This document shows, in pieces, positions 8,901-16,186 of a stretch of DNA of 64,000 nt. How positions within the stretch are numbered: position 1 is the stretch's first letter; every line of letters begins with the position of its first letter. Location of the stretch: assembly GCA_031280955.1 (NCBI GenBank), contig JAITGA010000007.1:1-64000 (forward strand). Direction: 5' to 3'. The DNA comes from Lachnospiraceae bacterium. Lineage in GTDB: Bacteria; Bacillota; Clostridia; Lachnospirales; Lachnospiraceae. A program made the translations under genes and the position numbers. Under the pieces are notes generated by a model that saw only the letters and a program-made list of their open reading frames with translations, had not been told where the DNA came from and searched no databases.

Positions 8901-9095
8901 TGGCTTTTGTAAATCAGCCATAATATACATTTCTGTATTGGCAAGGACGTTTTCCGCCTCATTTTCTAAATGCTGACGGACTAATGAACTCGTATAGATA
9001 TAACTAAGTGTCACCATCACTGTAAAAGCAAAGATGACAAATAATGCCAAACTGATACTCTCCATCCATTCAAGTATGATTTTTTTGAGTTTCAT
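5922..9095 (-). CDS. Membrane hybrid sensor histidine kinase (Cache-PAS-HisKA-HATPase-REC-HPt)
   Basis: About 1057 residues. Two membrane segments (about 8-30 and 295-317) enclose an extracytoplasmic region that looks like a dCache sensor, with RWYQPSVDAGG and YGMIMDANLIVIAHPD. Then come a PAS region, HisKA with the phospho-His in MSHEIRTPMN (about residue 475), HATPase with NLLSNAFKYTERG and DTGKGM, a receiver with VVDDVETN and acceptor Asp in FMDHLMPQ, and a C-terminal HPt with HGMKS. All phosphorelay residues are present, so a full internal relay is possible. It lies just downstream of the HD-GYP regulator, its probable output (inference). Start: an ATG 8 codons upstream lacks a ribosome site; GGAAGGGG fits this one better. 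Confidence 0.88.
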   Translation of the reverse strand: MKLKKIILEWMESISLALFVIFAFTVMVTLSYIYTSSLVRQHLENEAENVLANTEMYIMADLQKPQTVLNVIANTVRMMILGGEEHGTIRNYITQITNSIKLDDDMMPYVVGVHGIFYCYDDRYLSSAGSFVPLGFVPSDLRWYQPSVDAGGKIVASEPFRKLDEDYLVITFSRMIFDNAGEPLGIICLEVMMAAINSRVVNIETFNDGYGMIMDANLIVIAHPDQRYIGMSIYDLNDGERIAADILSGQEFGSYDAISYLDERASLFYKRLSNGWYLGIITPYEPFYQSISNMAWFLGLVGGSLAFVLCIIIVQIARNKNKANKQTQVMLDAMPMSAEIWNQDFRMVDCNLETLRFFNLPSKQEYLTNIERLSPKYQPDGFVSTEKARMMLEEAFADGYSRFEWLHQSMEADPLPCEVILVRVPFGDDVIVIGYSRDLREQKAMIARVKAEQSQRFDAETANKAKTSFLAAMSHEIRTPMNAILGITEIQLQDEMLYPSIQEGLLMIHDAGYTLLHIINDMLDLSKIEAGKMEIRADDYNVAGMISETVQLNIMRLGSKALDFKLDITDELPSVLFGDAMRIKQILNNLLSNAFKYTERGVISLSVSIEHLENEGYVHLIFKISDTGKGMSEEQIGKIFDEYARFTETEKDKEDGVGLGMTIVQRLISLMDGEIFIESEPDAGTTFTVNLLQGYNGSEAIDKETADKLRDFDFQGRAIKGLDIIREYMPYGSVLVVDDVETNLYVAKGFLSPYGLTIDTVKSGPAAIEKIKDGNSYDVIFMDHLMPQMNGLQATGHIRALNYDKPIVALTANALAGRAEMFLENGFNDFISKPIDIRRLNDCLNRFVRDSQPQEVIEAARRQKEADTATKKAAVTAYNAKELLSSFVTDAEAAFIMIEKSHQNGYHTGEDIGNYVTAVHGMKSALINTGKIDLSGMARQLELAGNEEDIVLLETETPIFLAMLRAAIESAKDEISAIDQPISGDEEDKDLLRNKLALIKAACATYDRKEAKRNITELGQHAWSRETSELIKLIAENVLRGYYEEAEAAATEGIGKI

Positions 9096-9131
9096 GAAAT
9101 TCATATCCCCTTCCGGCATATTACTTTCACG

Positions 9132-10163
9132 TTAATTACTGAAACCTATCGGTACTGACTTAAACTTATCACGAATTTGGAAAAAGACTTCTACCAATAC
9201 CGGATCAAAATGCACTCCCGAATCAGCCATGATAATCGCTTCCGCTTGCTCGGCGGGAAATGGTTCTTTGTAAGGACGGCGGGAAACCAAAGCATCATAA
9301 ACATCAGCAATCGCCATAATTCGCCCCTGTAAGGGTGTTTCTTCCCCTTTTGTCCCCCGAGGATAACCGGTTCCGTCCCAACGTTCATGATGTGTTCCCG
9401 CAAAAATCAAAGCATTCCTAAAAAATGCCTCTTCCTTCGTTTCTGCCGCCATTTGATTGATAATCCGCTCACCCTCAACGGTGTGCATCTTGATATTGTC
9501 AAACTCTGCCAGTGATAACCTGCCCGGTTTGTTGAGAATCAAATCCGATACCGTGATTTTGCCGACATCATGAAGGCGTGAGGAAGATATGACCATATCA
9601 TGATCCCATTCCTGCAAATCCTCCAGATAAATCCCCCGCTCCAACAAGGCATCAATCATCAGTTTCACGAAAACCGTCGTTCTTTCGATGTGACCGCCGG
9701 TAACGCTGTCACGGCTTTCCACCAACTCCGCCATTACGGAAATGATTCCTGTCTTCATCCGCCACAGCTGAGCAGAGCGTTCCCTAATAAGATTGTCGAT
9801 ATCCAGATGAGTGCGGATACGATTGAGTAACACCGTCGGTGAATAAGGTTTGGTAACGAAATCTATTGCTCCCAGTTCAAATCCCTTGGCGGCTTCTTCT
9901 GAGGTATCTGATACCCCTGTCAAAAACATGACGGCAATATCTTCGTAGAGCGGGTTTTTCTTCAAACGGCGCAGAGCCTCGATTCCATCCATGCCCGGCA
10001 TTTTGACATCGAGCAAAATCAAGTCAGGCTTGATTTTCTCCAGCATCACAAACATTCGTGCAGCTGAAGACATCGTGAAAATTCGATGATGCTCCTCAAG
10101 CGCAGCTTCGGCTACGAGCAAGTTTGAGTCATTGTCATCAACCACGAAGATTGTTTTCGACAT
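9132..10163 (-). CDS. Response regulator with HD-GYP cyclic-di-GMP phosphodiesterase domain
   Basis: 343 residues. An N-terminal receiver (1-125) has FVVDDNDSN, the acceptor Asp in LLLDVKMPG and the Lys in FVTKPYSP. The HD-GYP domain (about 150-335) retains the metal and catalytic set: RLHDVGK, HTVEGE, the HH pair in GTHHERWDGTGYPRG, and DVYDAL. It should hydrolyse c-di-GMP when phosphorylated. It is the first gene of the run, with the hybrid kinase 36 bases downstream. An upstream in-frame ATG exists, but GGAGGTAGGGGGG precedes this one. Together with the PilZ protein at 37478 it indicates working c-di-GMP signalling. No diguanylate cyclase is seen in the window. Confidence 0.92.
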   Translation of the reverse strand: MSKTIFVVDDNDSNLLVAEAALEEHHRIFTMSSAARMFVMLEKIKPDLILLDVKMPGMDGIEALRRLKKNPLYEDIAVMFLTGVSDTSEEAAKGFELGAIDFVTKPYSPTVLLNRIRTHLDIDNLIRERSAQLWRMKTGIISVMAELVESRDSVTGGHIERTTVFVKLMIDALLERGIYLEDLQEWDHDMVISSSRLHDVGKITVSDLILNKPGRLSLAEFDNIKMHTVEGERIINQMAAETKEEAFFRNALIFAGTHHERWDGTGYPRGTKGEETPLQGRIMAIADVYDALVSRRPYKEPFPAEQAEAIIMADSGVHFDPVLVEVFFQIRDKFKSVPIGFSN

Positions 10164-10220
10164 TACCCCCCTACCTCCATATGACTTCATCATTTTGACG
10201 AAGTCATTATAATACAGCTC

Positions 10221-10249
10221 ATTTTATCTCATTTGACCGTATTGGTCAA
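10221..10249 (-). promoter_or_regulatory. Sigma-A promoter for the HD-GYP/kinase operon
   Basis: On the minus strand, -35 TTGACC (10244-10249) and -10 TAAAAT (10221-10226) are separated by exactly 17 bases. The transcript would begin about 50 bases before the HD-GYP start. The -35 element is one arm of the dyad listed at 10233-10249. Confidence 0.65.
10233..10249. promoter_or_regulatory. Dyad operator overlapping the -35 element
   Basis: A perfect inverted repeat, TTGACC-GTATT-GGTCAA. Its right arm (plus-strand order) is the -35 hexamer of the HD-GYP operon promoter. A protein bound here would compete with RNA polymerase, so a repressor site is the simple reading (inference). The regulator is not identified. 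Confidence 0.5.
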
Positions 10250-10265
10250 TAGTCTTTGGTACACT

Positions 10266-11285
10266 TTATCCATCAAGGCGATGTTGATATTCGCGGTTTT
10301 CCATCCCTAAGTGCTGATATGCCAAATCGGTGGCAACACGTCCCCGGGGAGTACGGTTAAGAAAACCGTTTTTGAGTAAATAAGGCTCACAAACATCTTC
10401 TATCGTTCCCGCATCCTCACCGATGGCAGCGGCAAGGGTGTCAAGTCCCACCGGACCGCCGCCGAACTTCTCGATTAGTGTCAATAAGAGATTGCGGTCA
10501 ATATGGTCAAGCCCTAATTGATCCACATTCAACAAATCGAGGGCAGTAACTGCCACTTCACGGGTAATTACTCCGTCATGCTTCACTTGGGCAAAATCAC
10601 GTACCCGTTTAAGGATACGATTGGCAAGGCGAGGCGTTCCCCGACTGCGCCGTGCCAGTTCCGTTGCTCCGTCACTATCTATCTCTGCCCGTAATATCCG
10701 AGCTGAATGTAAAATTATCGTCGTCAGCTCGGAAACTGAATAGAAATCCAAGCGGTGGATGACCCCGAAACGGTCACGGAGCGGAGCAGTCAACAGTCCC
10801 GCCCGGGTCGTTGCTCCCACCAAGGTAAATGGCGGCAGTTCAAGGCGTATCGAACGGGCGGCGGCTCCTTTGCCAATCATGATGTCAACGGCATAGTCCT
10901 CCATCGCCGGATAAAGCACCTCTTCCACCTGACGGTTAAGGCGGTGAATCTCATCTACAAACAAAAGGTCGCCGTGTTGCAGACTATTGAGGATCGCCAC
11001 CATCTCCCCCGGTCTTTCAATCGCCGGGCCGCTGGTGACTTTCATATTGACCCCCATCTCATGGGCGATGATTCCTGCCAGGGTCGTTTTCCCAAGTCCG
11101 GGCGGCCCGTAGAAAAGGACGTGGTCTAAGGCTTCCTCCCGTTGTTGCGCCGCTGTCATCGAAATCTTAAGGTTCTCCTTGACACTCGTTTGCCCGATAT
11201 AATCATCAAGGCGAATCGGTCGGAGCGTACCCTCGATTTTTTCATCTTCTTGCTTGATATTCGTTTCTATTATTCGTCCCGACAT
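10266..11285 (-). CDS. ruvB: Holliday junction branch migration helicase RuvB
   Basis: 339 residues, full length for RuvB. It shows [12 protein letters not shown] near the N-terminus, Walker [10 protein letters not shown], Walker B DEIHRLNR, sensor 1 GATTRAG, the arginine region PLRDRFGV, and the C-terminal winged helix with TPRGRVAT. RuvB forms hexameric motors that pull DNA through RuvA-bound Holliday junctions during recombinational repair. It follows ruvA by 9 bases in the same direction, as usual. ruvC is not in the window. Nothing unusual in the protein. Confidence 0.97.
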   Translation of the reverse strand: MSGRIIETNIKQEDEKIEGTLRPIRLDDYIGQTSVKENLKISMTAAQQREEALDHVLFYGPPGLGKTTLAGIIAHEMGVNMKVTSGPAIERPGEMVAILNSLQHGDLLFVDEIHRLNRQVEEVLYPAMEDYAVDIMIGKGAAARSIRLELPPFTLVGATTRAGLLTAPLRDRFGVIHRLDFYSVSELTTIILHSARILRAEIDSDGATELARRSRGTPRLANRILKRVRDFAQVKHDGVITREVAVTALDLLNVDQLGLDHIDRNLLLTLIEKFGGGPVGLDTLAAAIGEDAGTIEDVCEPYLLKNGFLNRTPRGRVATDLAYQHLGMENREYQHRLDG

Positions 11286-11294
11286 TGTTTATCC

Positions 11295-11906
11295 TTAGTA
11301 TAACACTCGCAAAGCCGCCTTTAGTATTGCTTCTGTCTCCATTCCCTCATCGCTATCAACGCTTTTCACCGCTCGCATTGCCTCAGTTGCTCCGTACCCC
11401 AATGCTACCAAAGCCGCTACTGCTTCGTTTTTTGCACTACTTCCCATCACCGCCACGCCCAAATCGCCAACTGGTGTTTGCATTGTCTCCGCCAATCCTT
11501 TGTCAATTTCGACTTTGTCACGCAAATCAAGGATAATCCGCTCCGCCGTCCGCGCTCCTATCCCCGGAGCTTTGGTAATTGCCTTGGCATCAGCACTGAC
11601 GATAGCAAAACAGAGGTCATCAACACTCATCACCGACAAAATCGCCTGTCCCCCTTTGGGACCGACCCCATTCACGGAAATCAGCTTTTGAAAAAGCTCT
11701 TTTTCATCCTGCGACAAGAAGCCGTAAAGCACAAATGCGTCTTCACGGATATGGGTATATGTATAAAGTCTTACCTCCTGTCCGACTCGTGGCAACGAGT
11801 TTGCGGTACTGGCAGAGATTTTTACCTCATAACCGATACTCCCCGCATCAATTACAACGCTCCCCTCGGTTATCATGAAAACCTCGCCTTTTACAAATGA
11901 AATCAT
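11295..11906 (-). CDS. ruvA: Holliday junction DNA helicase subunit RuvA
   Basis: 203 residues. The N-terminal OB fold has MISFVKGEV and YTYTHIREDAFVLYGF. Two helix-hairpin-helix motifs follow: LISVNGVGPKGG and ITKAPGIGARTAERI. The C-terminal domain III (about 155-203) has the LGYGATEAMRAV pattern that contacts RuvB. RuvA binds four-way junctions as a tetramer and loads RuvB. It is placed 27 bases downstream of the fucose isomerase gene and immediately before ruvB, so the two ruv genes may share the fucI promoter, as no separate promoter was spotted in the 27-base gap. Confidence 0.97.
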   Translation of the reverse strand: MISFVKGEVFMITEGSVVIDAGSIGYEVKISASTANSLPRVGQEVRLYTYTHIREDAFVLYGFLSQDEKELFQKLISVNGVGPKGGQAILSVMSVDDLCFAIVSADAKAITKAPGIGARTAERIILDLRDKVEIDKGLAETMQTPVGDLGVAVMGSSAKNEAVAALVALGYGATEAMRAVKSVDSDEGMETEAILKAALRVLY

Positions 11907-11933
11907 CTTTTGTCTTTCTAAGCTCCCATAATT

Positions 11934-13727
11934 TTATCTAAATAACGGTCCGTATGCCGCACAGGCACGATAGTCCTGTCCCTCATAATCCATCCCAAAT
12001 GCACTCCAAGAACTGGGACGGAAGATATCTTCCTCGTTTACATTGTGCATTGCCACCGGGATGCGGAGCATTGAGCAAAGGGTGATGATATCTGCGCCGA
12101 TGTGTCCATAACTGATTGCGCCATGATTCGCTCCCCACTTGTTCATTACCTCATATGCACTCGCAAAAGCACCCCTCCCGGTTGTCCGTGGCACAAACCA
12201 CGTCGAAGGCCAGGTGTAATCCGTCCGTTTCCAAATCAAATCAGCGACCTTTGCGGGTAGTTTTATCGTATGCCCCTCGGCAATCTGCATTACCGGCCCT
12301 ATCCCTTTCACGAGATTGAGCCTAATCATTGTTACCGGTATTTCTACATCAGTAAGAAAGCGTGAGGAAAAACCACCACCGCGAAAATAACCATAATCGG
12401 CAGGATTCCACGTTGTTGCCGCCAGTATCGCTTCTTGATCCTCAGCCGTTACTTCATACCACGGCTTAATCGCCGCTGTCCCGCAAGGATATACCGCTGC
12501 TCCGCTCGCATCTATACACGCCGCCCCCGAGTTGATCAAATGAATAAACCCACCCGCTTCCTTTGCCTTACCCTCAAGCTCATAACCACTCGCCTCTTTG
12601 ACTGCTTCACTGCTCCAGTAGGTACGGACATCGGCAAATATCTGGGCACGATTGGTGAGTAATTTCATGAACAACATCCCCATTCCATTGAGGACATCAT
12701 TTTCGGTGGCGAGGATATAAGGCTCGCGATTGCCGTTCCAATCAAACGATGAATTGAGCATCGCCTCAGGAAAATCACAGTTCGGATAAAAATCAGTCCA
12801 TTGCCGTTGTCCCTGAAACCCGGCGGCTATCGCATTGTGTCCCAAGCGTTCTTCGGCAAACTCATCAGCGAGGTTTTCATTGCCATTCATCAAATCCTTG
12901 ATGATAATCATCATCTTGACAACAAACTGCCAGTCCTTTTCCTTTTCTGCGGCAGTCTTTCTGACTGCTTCAGGATTTTTATCAAAGCCCTCGATACAGT
13001 TTTTGCGTGTCCAAGAGTAAGCTTTCTCGTATTCACTTTTGTCATAAATGCCTTGTTCAATGCGGCGGACTACTTCCACTTGGTCAACCGACTCCACCCG
13101 CATTCCCAGATATTCTTCGATAAAAGCCGAATCAATGATTGAACCGCCGATTCCCATACAGATTGAGCCGATTTGCAAGTATGATTTTCCCCGCATCGTC
13201 GCCGCGGCTATCCCTGCTCTGGCAAAGCGCAGCAACTTCACGGTGACATCGAGGGGAATATCGCTTGCATCAGCTTCCTGCACGTCTCTTCCATATATCC
13301 CAAAAGCCGGCAACCCTTTTTGGGTATGGGTAGCCAGGACACTAGCCAGATAAACTGCACCGGGACGTTCCGTACCGTTGAACCCCCATACCCCCTTGAT
13401 CGTGTGGGGATCCATGTCCATCGTCTCCGCTCCGTAACACCAACAAGGAGTAACCGTGAGGGTTACTGCTACCCCCGCACGGCGAAACTGCTCAGCACAA
13501 GCGGCAGCTTCCGGGACACGCCCGATAGTCGCATCGGCGATAACCACCCTGACCGGTTCGCCATTTGCATAAGTCAAGTTTTCTGTGAAAAGTGTAGCCA
13601 CTGCTGCTGCCATTTTCATCGTTTGTGCTTCGAGGGATTCTCTGACCTTTAGGTATCCCCGCCGTCCGTCTATGGTAGGGCGGATACCGATCGCCGGATA
13701 TTCACCGATGTAACGATTTACTGACAT
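11934..13727 (-). CDS. fucI: L-fucose isomerase
   Basis: 597 residues, the expected length for FucI. It interconverts L-fucose and L-fuculose, the first step of intracellular fucose use; the enzyme also acts on D-arabinose. Recognisable family regions are [15 protein letters not shown] near the N-terminus, [15 protein letters not shown], the metal-site region ATENDVLNG (Glu/Asp ligands), and the C-terminal [14 protein letters not shown] and [13 protein letters not shown]. No fuculokinase, fuculose aldolase or fucose permease is nearby. Instead the gene leads into ruvA-ruvB. It has its own sigma-A promoter upstream. A role in host glycan or plant sugar use is inferred. Confidence 0.95.
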   Translation of the reverse strand: MSVNRYIGEYPAIGIRPTIDGRRGYLKVRESLEAQTMKMAAAVATLFTENLTYANGEPVRVVIADATIGRVPEAAACAEQFRRAGVAVTLTVTPCWCYGAETMDMDPHTIKGVWGFNGTERPGAVYLASVLATHTQKGLPAFGIYGRDVQEADASDIPLDVTVKLLRFARAGIAAATMRGKSYLQIGSICMGIGGSIIDSAFIEEYLGMRVESVDQVEVVRRIEQGIYDKSEYEKAYSWTRKNCIEGFDKNPEAVRKTAAEKEKDWQFVVKMMIIIKDLMNGNENLADEFAEERLGHNAIAAGFQGQRQWTDFYPNCDFPEAMLNSSFDWNGNREPYILATENDVLNGMGMLFMKLLTNRAQIFADVRTYWSSEAVKEASGYELEGKAKEAGGFIHLINSGAACIDASGAAVYPCGTAAIKPWYEVTAEDQEAILAATTWNPADYGYFRGGGFSSRFLTDVEIPVTMIRLNLVKGIGPVMQIAEGHTIKLPAKVADLIWKRTDYTWPSTWFVPRTTGRGAFASAYEVMNKWGANHGAISYGHIGADIITLCSMLRIPVAMHNVNEEDIFRPSSWSAFGMDYEGQDYRACAAYGPLFR

Positions 13728-13821
13728 ATGCTACCTCCCCCTTTGGTGCTTTAGTAACATTCATGTGGCTGATATTAGACCTCGGATTATCGACAAATCC
13801 TTTACCCTAATTATGTCACTT

Positions 13822-13850
13822 AGTATACCATGAAACATAAAGAAATGCAA
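13822..13850 (-). promoter_or_regulatory. Sigma-A promoter for fucI
   Basis: Minus strand: -35 TTGCAT (13845-13850), 17-base spacer, -10 TATACT (13822-13827). The start point would lie about 85-90 bases before the fucI ATG. No obvious catabolite-repression site was confirmed. Confidence 0.65.
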
Positions 13851-13921
13851 AGAAAGCGGTTGGCAAAATGAGTAGCCTCGCTACCTGCCCCGCTACCTAG
13901 ATCGCTATCCCCAACCTCACC

Positions 13922-13950
13922 TTGCGTTTGTAACGAGATAATGATAAGAT
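13922..13950 (+). promoter_or_regulatory. Probable promoter for the rhomboid-like gene
   Basis: -35 TTGCGT (13922-13927), 17-base spacer, -10 TAAGAT (13945-13950). It lies about 45 bases ahead of the ATG at 13994, which is preceded by AAAAGGATAG. The match is moderate. Confidence 0.5.
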
Positions 13951-13993
13951 AGCGAATGACAAACTCCGACATCGACATCGTAAAAGGATAGCC

Positions 13994-14893
13994 ATGTACA
14001 CCAAACTCGCCACGCTGGAAAAGAAGTACGGCAAATACGCAGTCAAAAATCTATCTCTATATCTGGTAATAGCACAGGTGATCGGAAATATTATCTACTA
14101 CACGAATCCTGTTTGGCTTAACTATATCAGTATGAACCCCTATGCGATCTTGCACGGACAAATCTGGAGACTGGTCACATGGACTATTATTCCGATGTCG
14201 ATTGGTAATAATCTTTTCTTTACCCTGATAATCCTCTTCGTCTTTTACAACTTTGGTTCCAATCTTGAACGGACGATGGGGACATTTACTTACAATCTTT
14301 ATATATTTTCGGGAATGATTTTCACCGCTATTGGTGCTTTTGTGATGATGTTATATATCTATCTGTTTCAGTATGAATTGATTACCACCCCCGGCTTGGC
14401 TGAACTGGTGTTCATACAGCTGGGAATGTCATTTAGTACCTTTTATGTTTATATGTCGATTTTTTTGGCAATTGCTATCTATATTCCCGATATGATGATA
14501 CTTTTGATGTTTGTTTTGCCGGTCAAAATGAAATATGTTGCCATTGTGTATGGGATTATCCTTGCTCTTTCTTTCTTCCAAGGCAATGTATACAATCGGA
14601 TCGTCATCGCCGCATCGCTGCTCAACTTCCTCTTACTCTTCCTCTCATCACGTAATGTGAAGCGGGTCATGCCCAAGGAAACGATACGCCGTGCCGCCTA
14701 TCAGCGTGAGCAAACCAAAGCCAAACGTGCTGTGCGTCACAAATGTGCCGTTTGCGGTGTGACTGACGAGGATGCACCGGAGCGGCAATTCCGTTATTGC
14801 TCCAAATGTCATGGCAATTATGAATACTGCGATGAACACCTTTATACCCATGCCCATGTTGCAGAAATAAAACTCAAACCCCCGCCAACTTGA
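13994..14893 (+). CDS. Rhomboid-like membrane protein with C-terminal zinc-ribbon-like tail
   Basis: 299 residues. Six or so membrane segments span about 20-215. The motif GQIWRLVTW resembles the GxxWR of the rhomboid loop 1. The catalytic GxSG is not present: the nearest match, GMSFSTF, lacks the closing Gly, and no membrane His partner is obvious, so this is probably a proteolytically inactive rhomboid relative (inference). After a basic linker, the tail has CAVCG, then CSKC, YC, DEH and a THAH, enough for one or two zinc sites. Single gene with its own promoter, divergent from fucI. Similar proteins occur in Clostridia as uncharacterised membrane proteins. Confidence 0.6.
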   Translation: MYTKLATLEKKYGKYAVKNLSLYLVIAQVIGNIIYYTNPVWLNYISMNPYAILHGQIWRLVTWTIIPMSIGNNLFFTLIILFVFYNFGSNLERTMGTFTYNLYIFSGMIFTAIGAFVMMLYIYLFQYELITTPGLAELVFIQLGMSFSTFYVYMSIFLAIAIYIPDMMILLMFVLPVKMKYVAIVYGIILALSFFQGNVYNRIVIAASLLNFLLLFLSSRNVKRVMPKETIRRAAYQREQTKAKRAVRHKCAVCGVTDEDAPERQFRYCSKCHGNYEYCDEHLYTHAHVAEIKLKPPPT

Positions 14894-14905
14894 TAACCCC
14901 CTGTT

Positions 14906-15865
14906 TCATCGCCAATGCCTATATTTTCTTGCCGCTTCCAGTAAGGCGGCGGCATTATCAAGCGGAATCCCACAAGTAAGCTCGATATATATTGCAAACC
15001 CGCCCGCCGGCAAATAAAACGCCTCCACACATTCCCGTACATGCTCATCAAGCTCAGCCGGCGTGGCAAAAGGAAACAACTGCCGATCCAAATCCAGATG
15101 TACAGGTATCTTTCCCTTACAAACACGAACGAGATTTTGTAAACCATTGGCGCGAAACTGAGGGTTAATCATATCGACCCCACATTCTGCCAAATCAGGA
15201 ATTATCTCGACGATATCACCGTCAGAGTGCATATATACTTTTTTTCCTGCTTCGTGTACGATACGATACATCTTTTGATAACAAGGTTTCAAATATTTTC
15301 GCCATTTGTCCGCACCGATCGCCATTCCTCTTTGCATACCCAAATCATCACCAAAGACCAGATAATCCGCATCCGCTGACTTCTTCAGTTTCACGGCAAT
15401 CTGACGGCAGTTATAAGTCAGCACCTTGTCAATCAGAACCTGTAATTCCTCACATTCTTCCGCAAAATCTATCATCACTTCCATGAAACCACGCAAATCA
15501 AGTAAACGCATATACATGAATCCATGAGGAACATTGCCGCTGTCTCGGTCAGGTATTTGCAGACTCATGATATCCTCACGATTGGGAACAGGATGCCCTG
15601 TCACCAATGCCTCCATCCCCTCATGGACATTACTCCAGACACAGCCCCATTCATCAACTGTTTCTCCGAGACGGTATGACGGCGGCATGTAATCACTAAG
15701 CCTGTTGAGGTCAGGAATATCAGCGGCAGCAAAAAACTCCGGATACTCCCTCGCCAACCGTACCATTTCATTACCCTGCTCCATCCATATCGCCGGAGTC
15801 GCCCATACCGCCACAGGTATCTCCTCAGGATAGTTGTATGTCATCGCTTTCATCATTAGTGACAT
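14906..15865 (-). CDS. Uroporphyrinogen decarboxylase (URO-D) family protein
   Basis: 319 residues with a URO-D/MtaA-like TIM barrel pattern: DYLVFGDDLGMQRG in the middle, KVYMHSDGDI (a possible zinc-binding His), DMINPQF, and GFAIYIELTCGIPLDNAAALLEAARKY at the end. True HemE decarboxylates uroporphyrinogen; this divergent group in anaerobes more often includes corrinoid-dependent methyltransferases or uncharacterised enzymes. No corrinoid protein, MtaB-like partner or haem gene is next to it, so the substrate is unknown. It is a single gene with AAGGAGA before the ATG, facing the rhomboid-like gene tail to tail. Confidence 0.7.
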   Translation of the reverse strand: MSLMMKAMTYNYPEEIPVAVWATPAIWMEQGNEMVRLAREYPEFFAAADIPDLNRLSDYMPPSYRLGETVDEWGCVWSNVHEGMEALVTGHPVPNREDIMSLQIPDRDSGNVPHGFMYMRLLDLRGFMEVMIDFAEECEELQVLIDKVLTYNCRQIAVKLKKSADADYLVFGDDLGMQRGMAIGADKWRKYLKPCYQKMYRIVHEAGKKVYMHSDGDIVEIIPDLAECGVDMINPQFRANGLQNLVRVCKGKIPVHLDLDRQLFPFATPAELDEHVRECVEAFYLPAGGFAIYIELTCGIPLDNAAALLEAARKYRHWR

Positions 15866-15897
15866 GGTGTTCTCCTTTTATGGTGTTGATTTGCTTT

Positions 15898-15926
15898 ATT
15901 ATATCAAATTTCTCCGCAAGTTGCAG
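15898..15926 (-). promoter_or_regulatory. Probable promoter for the URO-D family gene
   Basis: Minus strand: a perfect -10 TATAAT (15898-15903), a 17-base spacer and a weak -35 CTGCAA (15921-15926). The 321-base gap between this gene and the activase gene holds this promoter, the divergent one at 16025-16052 and the leader hairpins at 16061-16161. Confidence 0.5.
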
Positions 15927-16024
15927 ATAATATAGAGATATTGCTTGCCCGATTAAACTTTGCCAAGCAATAATAGTGTGACCATACTGTGCCACAAAAC
16001 TCCCATCTGTGACTAATTACCTAT

Positions 16025-16052
16025 TTGCATTGCTCCCCTACTATGCTATACT
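16025..16052 (+). promoter_or_regulatory. Sigma-A promoter for the activase/kinase operon
   Basis: -35 TTGCAT (16025-16030), a 16-base spacer, and -10 TATACT (16047-16052) preceded by TGC as an extended -10. The start point would give a leader of about 130 bases before the ATG at 16187. Confidence 0.65.
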
Positions 16053-16060
16053 GTTCAAGT

Positions 16061-16161
16061 CGCAATACGGTGAATTGCGGTAAAACATCAATTTATACAT
16101 CAAACTACTGGCGTTCTTTGTAAAGTCAAGCGAGGAATCTTTGATTCTTGAGCTTTACTTT
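16061..16161 (+). promoter_or_regulatory. Structured 5' leader with two hairpins
   Basis: The leader of the activase mRNA contains CGCAAT-7 bases-ATTGCG (16061-16079), close to the expected transcription start, and a larger imperfect hairpin (16122-16161). The larger one has GGAATC/GATTCT at its top and AAAGT/ACTTT at its base and ends about 12 bases before the ribosome site GAAGGAG. No U-run follows either one. No known riboswitch class was recognised. Confidence 0.4.
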
Positions 16162-16186
16162 GATAGTTATGCGATGAAGGAGTTTC

